DNA of 64,000 nucleotides from Haloimpatiens lingqiaonensis (GTDB lineage Bacteria; Bacillota; Clostridia; Clostridiales; Clostridiaceae): NCBI RefSeq assembly GCF_044502415.1, contig NZ_CP172402.1; one strand, 5' to 3'. Shown piece by piece: positions 8,613 to 18,091 of this stretch (position 1 is its first letter; each line of letters starts with the position of its first letter). The notes under the pieces were generated by a model. It saw only the letters and a program-made list of their open reading frames with translations, ran no database searches and was not told where the DNA came from. The position numbers and the translations under genes were made by a program.

Positions 8613-9713
8613 ATGAATATACCCAAATTAAAAAAAGGAAAGATAGATTTTGTTTTATTTACTACAATAATTCTTTTAGTAACAATAGGGGTAGTGATAG
8701 TAGGAAGTGCTAGTTATAATAGCGCTCTTTATTTCCAAAAGGATGGATTCTTCTTTTTTAAAAAGCAGTTTGCTTTTTCTATTTTGGGATTTATTTTTAT
8801 GATAATTATATTAAATATAGATTATCATATATTAAAAAAATATAATGAAATAATTATGTTAATGACAATAGTGTTATTACTGGCAGTATTTGCATTTCCA
8901 CCAGTGAATAATGCTCAAAGGTGGATAAGATTAGGACCGTTAACTATTCAGCCATCAGAAATAGCTAAATATACTGTAGTACTTTATATGGCTAAAAGTA
9001 TAGAAAGAAAAGGAGAAAAAGTTAAAAGTTTAATTTATGGAATTTTTCCCTTCCTTTTGGTATCAGGTGTTTATGCAGCATTAGTTTTAAAGGAAAAAAA
9101 CCTTAGTATAGCATCTGTAATAATGATAGTTACGGTTATAATATTATTTTGTTCTGGAGCAAAAATGATACATTTAATTGGCTTGGGCTCTCTTTTAGTT
9201 GCTGCAGGGGTTGTATTTACAATAACAGAAGATTACAGATTGGCTAGGCTTATGAGTTTTAGAAATCCGTGGTTAGATCCCAAAAAGACAGGATATCAAT
9301 TAATACAATCACTGCTTTCCTTAGGATCTGGAGGAATTTTAGGAGTAGGTTTTACAAGATCAAGGCAAAAGAACTTTATGCCGGAACCTCACAATGACTT
9401 TATATTTTCAGTTATAGGAGAAGAATTAGGATTAATAGGGTGTATATTCATAATAACTTTATTTATAGTATTTGTATGGAGAGGTATAAAAGTTGCTATA
9501 AAGGCTGCAGATGTTTATGGCAGTATTTTGGCTATAGGAATAACATCTGTAGTGGGAGTTCAAGCTCTCATTAACATAGCAGTTGCCACTGGTTCTATGC
9601 CAGTAACAGGGGTACCATTGCCCTTTATAAGCTATGGAGGATCTGCATTATTATTTAATATGGCTGCAATGGGAATATTATTAAACATTTCTAGGCAGAG
9701 CAATATAAATTAG
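8613..9713 (+). CDS. spoVE: SEDS glycosyltransferase SpoVE/FtsW
   Basis: A 366-residue SEDS polymerase with about ten transmembrane helices. Typical segments are RWIRLGPLTIQPSEIAK near residue 105, the NPWLDPKKTGYQ loop, the PEPHNDFIFSVIGEELG motif and PFISYGGSALL near the end. It polymerises lipid II into glycan strands with a partner class B PBP, here most simply SpoVD, 4 kb upstream. FtsW and SpoVE cannot be told apart by sequence alone. No second SEDS gene occurs in this window. Confidence 0.92.
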   Translation: MNIPKLKKGKIDFVLFTTIILLVTIGVVIVGSASYNSALYFQKDGFFFFKKQFAFSILGFIFMIIILNIDYHILKKYNEIIMLMTIVLLLAVFAFPPVNNAQRWIRLGPLTIQPSEIAKYTVVLYMAKSIERKGEKVKSLIYGIFPFLLVSGVYAALVLKEKNLSIASVIMIVTVIILFCSGAKMIHLIGLGSLLVAAGVVFTITEDYRLARLMSFRNPWLDPKKTGYQLIQSLLSLGSGGILGVGFTRSRQKNFMPEPHNDFIFSVIGEELGLIGCIFIITLFIVFVWRGIKVAIKAADVYGSILAIGITSVVGVQALINIAVATGSMPVTGVPLPFISYGGSALLFNMAAMGILLNISRQSNIN

Positions 9714-9736
9714 CATACCTACTGGTATGCTAATTT
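9707..9736 (+). terminator. Rho-independent-type hairpin after spoVE
   Basis: AAATTAGCATACC (9707-9719) pairs perfectly with GGTATGCTAATTT (9724-9736) around a 4-nt loop. The T-rich tail is short. It separates the wall-precursor genes from the divIB group. Confidence 0.7.
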
Positions 9737-9820
9737 ATATTATGATAAAATATATAGATAGATTAATGTTTTTCAACAATTTTTTCTGACTTAGATTTGA
9801 TTTAGAGAGATGAGGAAGTT

Positions 9821-10633
9821 ATGGAGAAAAATAATAAAAAAAATAATGTAACTTATTTAGAAGAAAGCAAATATATAATTGAAAATAGGGAAAATCTTAT
9901 TAAAAAGAGAAAAAGAAAAAAAACCATTATAAAGTTTTTTCTTTTAACTTCTGTACTTTTAATAATATCGTTAACTTTACTTTTAAAACTACCTTATTTT
10001 AGTATAAAAGATATAGTTGTGATTAATAATAGTAATGTGACAAAAGATGAAATAATAAAATTATCAGGAATTAAGAATGGAAACAATATATTTAACCTTA
10101 ATGTTGGAAGCATTAAGGACGATATATTAAGAAATCCATATATATTAAAGGTAGAAATAAAAAGGAAATTGCCTGATAAAATATTAATAAATGTTAATGA
10201 AAGAAGTGCAGCTTTTTATACTCAAAAGGATTCTAATTATTATATAGTAGATAAAGAATCTATTGTCCTTGAAAAAAGAAGTAATATTAATACAATGAAA
10301 TTGGTAAAATTAGTTGGATATGATAAAAATAATTTAGTTATAGGACAAGTACTTCCTTATAAAGATAATAGAAAAGTTCAGGTGGTAAGTAATATAACAG
10401 ATTTGATAATTGATAACACTTCAAAAATAAATATGAGTATTGTAGATGTAACTAATTTATATGATATAAAAATTTATTATGGCAATATTTGTGTTAAAAT
10501 GGGTGATTGTAATAACTTAGAGGGAAAACTCAACAAAGCTATATCCATAATAAAAACGCAGAACTTACAAAATAAAAAAGGTTATGTAGATGTTAGTTTT
10601 AAAGGGAATCCTGTATTTCATATAGAAAATTAG
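9821..10633 (+). CDS. divIB: Cell division protein DivIB/FtsQ
   Basis: A 270-residue bitopic protein. A lysine-rich cytoplasmic tail (to about residue 40) is followed by one transmembrane segment (about 41-62). A POTRA domain begins with FSIKDIVVINNSNVT and contains NPYILKVEIKRKLPDKI, and a beta/gamma region completes the protein. It belongs to the FtsQ-FtsL-FtsB divisome subcomplex. The ATG at 9821 follows GAGGAAG. The transcript probably restarts here, as a strong hairpin lies upstream. Confidence 0.88.
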   Translation: MEKNNKKNNVTYLEESKYIIENRENLIKKRKRKKTIIKFFLLTSVLLIISLTLLLKLPYFSIKDIVVINNSNVTKDEIIKLSGIKNGNNIFNLNVGSIKDDILRNPYILKVEIKRKLPDKILINVNERSAAFYTQKDSNYYIVDKESIVLEKRSNINTMKLVKLVGYDKNNLVIGQVLPYKDNRKVQVVSNITDLIIDNTSKINMSIVDVTNLYDIKIYYGNICVKMGDCNNLEGKLNKAISIIKTQNLQNKKGYVDVSFKGNPVFHIEN

Positions 10634-10644
10634 GAGGAATATGC

Positions 10645-11364
10645 ATGAAGAATTTAAGAGCACAAATTTCTATAGCAGTAGTATGTTGTCTATTGGGTTT
10701 TATGCTCACATATCAATTTAAACTTGTAAACAAGAGACAAGAAGGAACTGGCACAAAAAAAACTGATCCAGAAATAGTTATTGAAATAGAGCAATTGAAA
10801 AAAGAGAAAAAGGATATGGAGTCCAAAATAAATGATTTACAATATAAATTAAAGCAATATGAAACAGAAGTAGTAGGTAGGGATGATGCTACTAAAAAGT
10901 TAAAAGAAGAATTAGATAATTCAAGAAACTTTTTAGGGGAAACAGATTTAGAAGGAGAGGGTATAATTGTTTATATTACTCCTAGAAGCGATTTTTTTAA
11001 TGTAGGATTTGATAATTTTCCTATTAATGATAGGGATATATTGTATATAATCAATGAACTATACGCAGGGGGAGCGGAAGCTATATCTGTAAATGATATT
11101 AGAATAACTTCTAATACTGGAATAAGAAATGCAGGAAATGCTATAAGAATAGATAATGATAAAATATCCCCTGTTAAAAGAGTAGTTATTAAGGCTATAG
11201 GTGATAAAGCAGCTTTAGAATCAGCTGTAACTTTTCCGGATAGTATACCAGTAGGGTTAAATGAAAGTTGTGACATTAAATGGAATGTTGAGAAAAGTGT
11301 ATCCATAAAGAAGACTAATAAAATATTCAAGTTTAAGTATGCTAATACTGTAAAAGGTAAATAG
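10645..11364 (+). CDS. DUF881 membrane-anchored protein (first copy)
   Basis: A 239-residue protein with an N-terminal transmembrane segment (about 7-25), a coiled-coil stretch (about 45-95) and the DUF881 core, recognisable from LEGEGIIVYITPR, the LYAGGAEAISVNDIRI motif and a C-terminal VIKAIGDKAALESAV-like segment. The function is unknown. DUF881 genes flanking sbp next to ftsQ are a conserved Firmicutes/Actinobacteria arrangement, suggesting a link to division. It is about 25-30% similar by eye to the second copy at 11728. Confidence 0.85.
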   Translation: MKNLRAQISIAVVCCLLGFMLTYQFKLVNKRQEGTGTKKTDPEIVIEIEQLKKEKKDMESKINDLQYKLKQYETEVVGRDDATKKLKEELDNSRNFLGETDLEGEGIIVYITPRSDFFNVGFDNFPINDRDILYIINELYAGGAEAISVNDIRITSNTGIRNAGNAIRIDNDKISPVKRVVIKAIGDKAALESAVTFPDSIPVGLNESCDIKWNVEKSVSIKKTNKIFKFKYANTVKGK

Positions 11365-11375
11365 GGGGATTCAAT

Positions 11376-11717
11376 ATGATAGCTCTAGTAGGATTAATTT
11401 TAGGAATAATTTTAGGTGCTGTTTGGAATATAAACATTCCAGATAAGTTTTCACCATACATTTCTGTTGCTATATTTGCATGCTTAGATTCAGTATTTGG
11501 AGCATTAAAAGCAAGTTTAGCTAAACAATTTAGAGTAGATATATTTATATCTGGCTTTTTTGGAAATGCAGTTCTTGCAGCAGCATTAGCTTATTTAGGA
11601 GATAAATTGGGAGTGCCAATTTATTTAGCGGCAGTTATAGTTTTTGGAGGAAGGATTTTTGACAACTTTGCTACTATAAGAAGAGTGCTTATCGAAAAAG
11701 CTAAATCACATCAGTGA
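11376..11717 (+). CDS. sbp: Small basic protein Sbp (DUF1290)
   Basis: A 113-residue membrane protein with three hydrophobic segments. It matches the small basic protein family seen in Bacillus next to ftsZ/divIB: the N-terminal LILGIILGAVWNI, the SPYISVAIFACLDSVFGA segment and FDNFATIRR near the C-terminus are characteristic. Its biochemical role is unknown. It is sandwiched between two DUF881 genes with 11-nt and 10-nt gaps, so the three are almost certainly co-translated. Confidence 0.88.
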   Translation: MIALVGLILGIILGAVWNINIPDKFSPYISVAIFACLDSVFGALKASLAKQFRVDIFISGFFGNAVLAAALAYLGDKLGVPIYLAAVIVFGGRIFDNFATIRRVLIEKAKSHQ

Positions 11718-11727
11718 GGGTGATTAA

Positions 11728-12450
11728 ATGAGGACTAACGAGGCTCATATATTTCTATTTATTTCATGTATAATAATAGGAATTTTAATTTCTATGAACA
11801 TTGATTTTAAAAATGAAAAAGTAAATAATTTTTTGACAGTGGATCAATATCAAAATGCTTATACAGAGAGAAGTAAACTGTACAATGAAATCAGTGGCTT
11901 GAAAAGTCAATACAGAAAATATAATTCAAAGTTGTCTAAGTATAAGAATAGTGAAGAAGATAGATATAAAATTATAGGCGAAATAAAAGAAGAATTACAA
12001 GAAAATAAAGCTATTTTAGGGATGGAAGATGTAGAAGGAGAAGGAATAACTATTACAGTTAATGATGCTATTGATGAGTATAATGCTACAGGTAATGAAC
12101 AGCACCTGGTGCACTTTTACGATATTATATTTATAATAAATGACTTGAAAAATGCAGGGGCAGAAGCAATTGAAGTAAATGGTCAGAGGATAGTGGATGG
12201 AACTTATGATTATTGTGGAGGAACTAATATAAAATTAAATGAAGTAACTATAGTATCTCCTTTTTATATTAGTGCCATAGGAAATAAAAGTGTTATGGAA
12301 AAATATATGCTTATGGATGAAAATTATTTAAAATCTATGATGATTCTTAGAAAGATATCTGTAGATGTAAAAACTCAAGACCACATAAAGATAAATGCAT
12401 ATGTAGGTAGTAAAAAATATGATAAAGCAAAACCTAAAATAAAAAATTAA
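11728..12450 (+). CDS. DUF881 membrane-anchored protein (second copy)
   Basis: A 240-residue paralogue of the protein at 10645 with the same plan: transmembrane helix (about 8-25), coiled coil (about 45-90), then DUF881 beginning at MEDVEGEGITITVND and containing LKNAGAEAIEVNGQRI. The ATG follows GAGGGTGATTAA. The two copies probably arose by an old duplication around sbp and may form a heteromer. Function is unknown. Confidence 0.85.
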   Translation: MRTNEAHIFLFISCIIIGILISMNIDFKNEKVNNFLTVDQYQNAYTERSKLYNEISGLKSQYRKYNSKLSKYKNSEEDRYKIIGEIKEELQENKAILGMEDVEGEGITITVNDAIDEYNATGNEQHLVHFYDIIFIINDLKNAGAEAIEVNGQRIVDGTYDYCGGTNIKLNEVTIVSPFYISAIGNKSVMEKYMLMDENYLKSMMILRKISVDVKTQDHIKINAYVGSKKYDKAKPKIKN

Positions 12451-12555
12451 ATTTAATTAAAAATTCTTGCCTTTTAAAAGGATTTTAAACATTTTTGAAG
12501 AATACTATAAATAATTTACCATTTATGACGTAATTTTTGTTAGGGAGCGATAAAA

Positions 12556-13215
12556 TTGTCTATAGAGGAAAATGTTCAACAAATATTAAAAGAATTAAAA
12601 GAAGATGTAAAACTTATTGCAGTTTCAAAAACTAGAACTGTAGAGGAAATGGAACAAGCATATAAAATTGGCATAAGAGACTTTGGAGAAAATAAGGTAC
12701 AGGAATTAGTGGATAAATATGATAAGTTCCATAAGGATGTCCATTGGCATTTACTAGGGCATTTACAAACCAATAAGGTTAAGTATATAGTAGGCAAGGT
12801 TCATTTAATTCATTCTTTAGACAGTATAAAATTATTAGAGGAAATAGAAAAAAGATTCAAAGCTAAAGATGCTATTGCTAATGTATTAATACAAATTAAC
12901 ATAGGCAAGGAGGAAAGCAAAACAGGCATTTACTTAAATGAATTAGAAGAAATTATGAATAAGTGTGAGCAGTGTACAAACGTTAAAGTAAAAGGGCTTA
13001 TGTGTATAATACCTAAAGGAACAGAAGAAGAAAATAGAAAGTACTTTAGAGAGATGAATGATATTTTTCAAGAGTTGAAAGGCAAAAATTACAAAAATAT
13101 AAGCATGAATATATTATCCATGGGAATGTCTGGTGATTACAAAATCGCATTAGAAGAAGGTTCAAATATGATAAGAGTAGGTCAAGGAATATTTGGGCCT
13201 AGAAATTATAAATAG
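12556..13215 (+). CDS. yggS: PLP homeostasis protein YggS/YlmE
   Basis: A 219-residue single-domain fold-type III PLP protein. The PLP lysine is Lys25 in the IAVSKT motif. DFGENKVQEL, WHLLGHLQTNK, GLMCI and the LSMGMSGDY phosphate-binding loop are all present. It binds PLP and buffers PLP-dependent metabolism; no enzyme activity is known. TTG start at 12556 after TTAGGGAGCG. It opens the yggS-sepF-ylmG-ylmH-divIVA set conserved in Firmicutes. Confidence 0.94.
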   Translation: MSIEENVQQILKELKEDVKLIAVSKTRTVEEMEQAYKIGIRDFGENKVQELVDKYDKFHKDVHWHLLGHLQTNKVKYIVGKVHLIHSLDSIKLLEEIEKRFKAKDAIANVLIQINIGKEESKTGIYLNELEEIMNKCEQCTNVKVKGLMCIIPKGTEEENRKYFREMNDIFQELKGKNYKNISMNILSMGMSGDYKIALEEGSNMIRVGQGIFGPRNYK

Positions 13216-13227
13216 GAGGTTGATACA

Positions 13228-13680
13228 ATGTCAGGTAAAATGTTAAATAAGGTTATGGGTATATTTGGATTAGAAGATGAGTATGAAGAGTTAGAAGAGG
13301 ATGAAATGGAAGTAGAAGAAGAAAAAGAAGAAGAAATAGAACGTTATGATATTCCTAACAATAAAAAGCAAAACAAAGTGGTAAATATACATACTAATGC
13401 TTCAGCAAAGGTTGTGATAGTAAAGCCAGAATCCTTTGATGAGGCAGCAGGCATATGTGATGATTTAAAAAACAGAAAAATAGTTGTGGTAAATACATCA
13501 AATTTAGAGGGTAAAATAGCTCAACGACTTTTAGATTTTATAGGTGGCGCAAGCTATGTTTTAAATGGAAATTTACAAGAAGTAGAAAGAAATGTATACA
13601 TACTATCTCCATCAAATGTAGCAGTGAGTAATGAATTGAAAAATGAGCTTTCCAAAGGAATATTCAGTTTTACTAAATAG
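13228..13680 (+). CDS. sepF: Cell division protein SepF
   Basis: A 150-residue protein with an N-terminal amphipathic membrane-binding segment (MLNKVMGIFGL), an acidic Glu-rich linker (about 16-45) and the SepF domain (about 60-145) with VVVNTSNLE, RLLDFIGGASY and VYILSPSNVAV. SepF tethers FtsZ polymers to the membrane and shapes the septum. AGGAGGTTGATACA precedes the ATG. Confidence 0.94.
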   Translation: MSGKMLNKVMGIFGLEDEYEELEEDEMEVEEEKEEEIERYDIPNNKKQNKVVNIHTNASAKVVIVKPESFDEAAGICDDLKNRKIVVVNTSNLEGKIAQRLLDFIGGASYVLNGNLQEVERNVYILSPSNVAVSNELKNELSKGIFSFTK

Positions 13681-13711
13681 ATAAAATATAAAAATAACTA
13701 TGGAGGAAAAA

Positions 13712-13978
13712 ATGTTTTTTCTTAAATTTTTCAGTATACTATTTAATGTTTTAGAATATGCAATACTTATAGATGTTGTTTTATCATGGGTTTCATTTGG
13801 AAGAGAAAATGCATTTACAAATATAGTTCATACTATTACTGAGCCTTTATTGCGTCCAGGAAGAGAATTGCAACAAAGATTGATGCCCGGATTAATGATA
13901 GATTTTTCTCCTATAATAGCAATACTTATTATAGGTCTATTAAAAAGAGTTGTATTTACAATATTTGCAGGCTTTTAG
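13712..13978 (+). CDS. ylmG: YggT-family membrane protein YlmG
   Basis: An 88-residue protein with two transmembrane segments and the YggT motifs VLSWV and ITEPLLRPGR. A TATGGAGGAAAAA stretch is the ribosome binding site, so the ATG at 13712 is preferred over the ATG at 13700, which lies inside it. The family is linked to membrane organisation and division through position next to sepF; the biochemistry is unknown. The end abuts ylmH. Confidence 0.88.
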   Translation: MFFLKFFSILFNVLEYAILIDVVLSWVSFGRENAFTNIVHTITEPLLRPGRELQQRLMPGLMIDFSPIIAILIIGLLKRVVFTIFAGF

Positions 13979-13988
13979 GAATGATATT

Positions 13989-14726
13989 ATGGATAAAAAC
14001 AAATTATCTAATGTAGAAGAAAAAATTTGTTTAGCCTATAAAGCTAACATGGTTGTTTATTCTAATGAATTTTATACCCCTGATGAGTGCAATGAAATTA
14101 AAATAATAAGTAACAAAAGAGCTATTAATTTTTATTCTTATGGTGTTTTTAATGAGGCAGAGAGGAAGATGCTGGCTTTTGCACCAGAAGAGGAAGAATT
14201 ATTTTATCCACTTCAATTAATAAAGATAAAAGCTAATACTAAGTTTATAAACTTAGAGCATAGAGACTTTTTAGGCTCCATTATGGCTTTGGGAATTAAA
14301 AGGGAAAAGCTAGGGGATCTAATTTTAAAAGATGACTGTTGTTACCTTCCAGTAGCATCGGATCTTGTGGATTTCATAATGTATAATTTGAAACATATAG
14401 GTAAAAGTCCGTGCAAAATATCACTTTTAGATGTTACAGATGATGAAATACCACAGTATAGCTTTGAAGAAAAATTAATAATTACATCGTCTATTAGGTT
14501 AGATGCTATAGTTTGTGGTTTGTGTAATATGTCTAGAGGTAAATCCATTCAATACATTGAAATGGGTAATATTTTAGTAGATTATGCAGTAGTGGATAAA
14601 AAGGATTATAGAGTTAAAATTGATTCAATTATAACTGTAAGAGGTTATGGAAAATATAAAATTGAGAATATTATAGGATATACTCAAAAGGATAGAATTA
14701 AAATACAAATAAAAAAATTTATTTAA
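13989..14726 (+). CDS. ylmH: S4-domain RNA-binding protein YlmH
   Basis: A 245-residue protein. The N-terminal part contains the YlmH segment FYTPDE, and the central LEHRDFLGSIMALGIKR and GDLILKDD motifs are diagnostic. A C-terminal S4 RNA-binding domain covers about 178-240 (LDAIVCGLCNMSRGKS). YlmH orthologues bind ribosomes and act in rescue of stalled 50S complexes together with RqcH, which is also encoded in this window at 23.1 kb. The ATG at 13989 follows AGGAATG; a longer frame from 13950 would run through ylmG. Confidence 0.92.
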   Translation: MDKNKLSNVEEKICLAYKANMVVYSNEFYTPDECNEIKIISNKRAINFYSYGVFNEAERKMLAFAPEEEELFYPLQLIKIKANTKFINLEHRDFLGSIMALGIKREKLGDLILKDDCCYLPVASDLVDFIMYNLKHIGKSPCKISLLDVTDDEIPQYSFEEKLIITSSIRLDAIVCGLCNMSRGKSIQYIEMGNILVDYAVVDKKDYRVKIDSIITVRGYGKYKIENIIGYTQKDRIKIQIKKFI

Positions 14727-14741
14727 ACTGAGGTGATGGGT

Positions 14742-15359
14742 TTGATTACTCCTGTAGATATAAACAATAAAGAATTTAAAAGAGGTTTTAGGGGATACGA
14801 CATAGACGATGTAGATGAATTTTTAGACCTTATAGTGGAAGATTACGAAAAGGTATATAAAGAAAATATATCCTTAAAGGAAAAGCTACATCTTCAAAAT
14901 GAAAAAATTGAGCATTATTCAAAAATTGAAGAAACTATTCAAAACACATTGATTTTAGCACAAAATGCAGCGGAACAAGCTAAGAAGACTGCTCAACAAG
15001 AGTCAGATTTAATTATTAAAAATGCTAATGATTCTGCACAAAGAATATTGGATAAGGCTCATAATGATGTAGTTAAGATAAATGATGATTACGACATAAT
15101 AAAACAGGAATTTCTTAAGTTTACAAATAAATTTAGGAACTTTATGAAGAGTCAATTAGATATGTTCGAAAGTTTAGAGAAAGATTTTGTAAAGAACTAC
15201 AATGTAGGAAATCCTGTTGAGGACATAGGAGAAAAAAGCATAGAGGATTTTTCAGATAATGAAAAAAACACTGGATTAGATATAAAGGATTTTGAAGACA
15301 AGGATTTAAAGGAAGAGGATTTAAACCAGATAAAAAGTTTTTTTGCAAAAGAGGATTAG
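14742..15359 (+). CDS. divIVA: Septum/pole-localised protein DivIVA
   Basis: About 205 residues. The N-terminal membrane-binding domain (ITPVDINNKEF then FRGYDIDDVDEFLD) is followed by a coiled coil through about residue 140 and an acidic C-terminal tail rich in Asp, Glu and Lys. The TTG at 14742 is favoured: GAGGTGAT lies just upstream and DivIVA proteins normally begin a few residues before the TP motif. GTG 14733 and ATG 14736 are alternatives. DivIVA marks curved membrane and organises pole and septum functions. Confidence 0.9.
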   Translation: MITPVDINNKEFKRGFRGYDIDDVDEFLDLIVEDYEKVYKENISLKEKLHLQNEKIEHYSKIEETIQNTLILAQNAAEQAKKTAQQESDLIIKNANDSAQRILDKAHNDVVKINDDYDIIKQEFLKFTNKFRNFMKSQLDMFESLEKDFVKNYNVGNPVEDIGEKSIEDFSDNEKNTGLDIKDFEDKDLKEEDLNQIKSFFAKED

Positions 15360-15366
15360 ATAATTT

Positions 15367-15416
15367 AAATGTGACAATAAGGTACTTCAAAGGGAAGTAT
15401 AATTGTCACATTTTTT
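15367..15416 (+). terminator. Terminator of the division cluster
   Basis: AAATGTGACAAT (15367-15378) pairs with ATTGTCACATTT (15402-15413), with an inner ACTTC/GGAAGT stem, followed by a T-run. It ends the yggS-divIVA transcript. Confidence 0.85.
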
Positions 15417-15464
15417 ATTATCCATTATGGAATTTCAATAAAAATGGTTTTAAGGAGGAATTTT

Positions 15465-16553
15465 ATGCACGAAATAATAGTAGGTAAAGAAGGAAAGATT
15501 TATAGAGTATATGTAGAAAATACTATGGACAGATTTAAAATAGCGCTTAAGGATTACAAGATAAGTGGAGAAAGCAAAGTATTCGTAGTAACTGATGATT
15601 TAATATATAACACTTATAAGAACAATATTGAATGGCTAAAAATAAAAATTCCTTTCAAAATATTCTATTTTAAAAATGGAGAACAAAGTAAAAATATAAA
15701 TACAGTGAAAAAAGTATATGATTTTTTAATAGAAAATAAAGTGGATAGAGAGAGTATATTAATAGCTTTAGGTGGTGGCGTAGTTGGAGACTTGGTTGGA
15801 TTTGTAGCATCAACATATATGAGAGGAATAAGGTATATAAATGTTCCAACTACCCTTTTATCTCAAGTGGATAGTTGTATAGGCGGTAAGGTGGCCTTTA
15901 ATTATGGAGGCATAAAAAATATAATAGGAAGTTTTTATGATCCAGAGTTTGTATATATATCACTAAATTTTTTAAAAACCTTAGATAGAAAAGAAATATT
16001 AAATGGGTTAGGTGAGATAATAAAGTATGGTTTAATTTCTGATGGAAAACTATTGAGTTTTTTAAATGAAAATGCAGTACCAATTTTAAATTTGGAACAT
16101 GATAAATTATTGCATATAGTAATAGAATGCTTAAAAATCAAAAATAGAATAGTGGTTCAAGATGTTCAAGATTTATCCATAAGAAATGTATTGAATTTTG
16201 GACATACTATAGCACATGGAATAGAAGTAGATTCAAAATACAAAATACCTCATGGTGTAGCGGTGGCATTGGGTATATTAGTTGCAATAAAAATTTCTGA
16301 GATTAAATTGGGTCTTGATAAAACTCTTTATAATAAACTGGAAAATTTATATAGAAAATTTGGTTTGCCTACTAGGTATAAGGTTGACAATTATAAATCC
16401 TTTATGTATGCTATTAATCGTGATAAGAAAAATATAAATGAAAATATTAACATGGTATTGCTTGAGAATATAGGTAAATATAAAATAAAAGTTAATGTAA
16501 AATCTGAGGAAATTTTAGAGGCATTAAAATTGAGCATTATTAAGGAGGAGTAA
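15465..16553 (+). CDS. aroB: 3-Dehydroquinate synthase AroB
   Basis: A 362-residue NAD-dependent enzyme of the shikimate pathway. The GGGVVGDLVGF dinucleotide-binding region, PTTLLSQVDSCIGGK, the Zn ligands in NGLGEIIKYG and NFGHTIAHGIE, and the downstream HGVAVALG are all visible. It converts DAHP to 3-dehydroquinate. The start at 15465 follows AAGGAGGAATTTT. It is separated from aroF (DAHP synthase) by mtnN; the rest of the aro pathway is outside the window. Confidence 0.96.
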   Translation: MHEIIVGKEGKIYRVYVENTMDRFKIALKDYKISGESKVFVVTDDLIYNTYKNNIEWLKIKIPFKIFYFKNGEQSKNINTVKKVYDFLIENKVDRESILIALGGGVVGDLVGFVASTYMRGIRYINVPTTLLSQVDSCIGGKVAFNYGGIKNIIGSFYDPEFVYISLNFLKTLDRKEILNGLGEIIKYGLISDGKLLSFLNENAVPILNLEHDKLLHIVIECLKIKNRIVVQDVQDLSIRNVLNFGHTIAHGIEVDSKYKIPHGVAVALGILVAIKISEIKLGLDKTLYNKLENLYRKFGLPTRYKVDNYKSFMYAINRDKKNINENINMVLLENIGKYKIKVNVKSEEILEALKLSIIKEE

Positions 16554-16556
16554 CAA

Positions 16557-17252
16557 ATGGCTATAGGAATTATAGGAGCTATGGATGAAGAAATAGAAAT
16601 ATTATTAAAGGATTTAGATTTACAAACAAAAAAAGTAAAGGCTTCAATGGAATTTAATAGAGGAACATTATGGGGAAAAAATGTAGTACTTGTGAGAAGT
16701 GGCATAGGAAAGGTGAATGCTGCCATGTGTGCACAAATACTTATAGATGATTTTAAGGTGGATTCAGTGATAAATGTAGGAATTGCTGGAGGAGTAGGAG
16801 AAAAAATATATCCAGGTGATGTGGTTATTGGAGATAGTTTGATTCAACATGATATGGATACTTCTGCTTTTGGAGATAAAATAGGTCAAGTACCTAGATT
16901 GGATACTTTTGATTTTAAGAGTCATTCTAAGCTTGTAGAATATGCAAAAAAAGCCTGTAAAAATATAAATGAACACAATTGCTTTGTAGGAACTATAGTT
17001 TCAGGAGATCAGTTTATAAATAATGTAGAAAAAATAAAGTGGTTTTATGAAGAATTTGGAGCCTATGCATGTGAAATGGAAGGAGCTAGCATTGCTCAAG
17101 TTTGCTATTTAAATGAAGTGCCTTTTGTAGTAATAAGATCTATTTCAGATAACGCTAATAATGGTGCTCATATAGACTATGAAACTTTTAAGGATATAGC
17201 AGTAAAAAACTCTTGTAGTATATTGAGAAACATGTTAAGTAATATGTTGTAA
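16557..17252 (+). CDS. mtnN: 5'-Methylthioadenosine/S-adenosylhomocysteine nucleosidase
   Basis: A 231-residue phosphorylase-fold nucleosidase. IGAMDEEIE at the N-terminus, GIAGGVG, the purine-binding ACEMEGASIAQ segment (catalytic Glu) and RSISDNA (catalytic Asp) are present. It cleaves adenine from MTA, SAH and 5'-deoxyadenosine, recycling products of SAM-using enzymes. It starts 4 nt after aroB, with AAGGAGGAG overlapping the aroB end, so the two are coupled. The length is normal. Confidence 0.96.
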   Translation: MAIGIIGAMDEEIEILLKDLDLQTKKVKASMEFNRGTLWGKNVVLVRSGIGKVNAAMCAQILIDDFKVDSVINVGIAGGVGEKIYPGDVVIGDSLIQHDMDTSAFGDKIGQVPRLDTFDFKSHSKLVEYAKKACKNINEHNCFVGTIVSGDQFINNVEKIKWFYEEFGAYACEMEGASIAQVCYLNEVPFVVIRSISDNANNGAHIDYETFKDIAVKNSCSILRNMLSNML

Positions 17253-17272
17253 TATGTAGGTGATAATTTAAA

Positions 17273-18073
17273 ATGAAAAATTTATTGGTAGATAAAAAAA
17301 GCGGAGAAGATATAAAAGTCAAAGTAGGAGATTTTTCCATAGGAGATAATGAAAAAATAATAATATCTGGACCTTGCTCAGTGGAAAATTATGAAACCAT
17401 GGCTCAAATAACAAAAGAATTAAAAAATGCTGGAGTGCATATGTTAAGAGGAGGAGCTTTTAAACCTAGAACTTCTCCCTATGATTTTCAAGGCTTAGAG
17501 TTTCAGGGATTAAAGATACTTAAGCAAGTAGGAAATGAATTTTCTATGCCTGTGGTTTCAGAAATAATGGACACAAAAGATTTAGATGAAGCTTTAAAGT
17601 ATATAGATGTTATACAAATAGGGTCTAGAAATATGTATAATTATAGTTTACTAAAGGAAGTAGGTAAACTAAAGGTTCCTGTGCTTTTAAAAAGAGGAAT
17701 GAGTGCTACTATAGCTGAATGGCTTTATGCTGCTGAATACATTATGGTAGAGGGAAATACCAATGTTATTTTATGCGAAAGAGGCATAAGAACCTTTGAA
17801 ACTTATACAAGGAATACATTGGATTTAAATGCTATAGCAGTTATAAGGAAAAAATATAGATTGCCAGTGATTGTAGATCCTAGCCATGGAACTGGACATA
17901 GAGAATTGGTAGAGCATATGTCTATGGCAGCTATAGCTGCTGGGGCTCATGGACTTATAATAGAAAGCCATATAGAACCAGAAAAGGCTATTTCAGATTC
18001 TAAGCAGACTATTTCAATTGAAAGCCTAGAAAGAATAATTAAAAAAGTAAAGAAGCTAGAAGAAATATTATAA
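17273..18073 (+). CDS. aroF: 3-Deoxy-7-phosphoheptulonate (DAHP) synthase
   Basis: A 266-residue type I-beta DAHP synthase with ISGPCSVEN, RGGAFKPRTSPY, the IGSRNMYN, LKRGM, and DPSHGTGHR active-site motifs. It condenses PEP and erythrose 4-phosphate, the first shikimate-pathway step. Only about 30 residues precede the barrel, so it has neither a complete ferredoxin-like regulatory domain nor a fused chorismate mutase. It may therefore lack the feedback control those domains give. It follows mtnN by 20 nt. Confidence 0.95.
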   Translation: MKNLLVDKKSGEDIKVKVGDFSIGDNEKIIISGPCSVENYETMAQITKELKNAGVHMLRGGAFKPRTSPYDFQGLEFQGLKILKQVGNEFSMPVVSEIMDTKDLDEALKYIDVIQIGSRNMYNYSLLKEVGKLKVPVLLKRGMSATIAEWLYAAEYIMVEGNTNVILCERGIRTFETYTRNTLDLNAIAVIRKKYRLPVIVDPSHGTGHRELVEHMSMAAIAAGAHGLIIESHIEPEKAISDSKQTISIESLERIIKKVKKLEEIL

Positions 18074-18091
18074 GATTATATAATTTTAGGA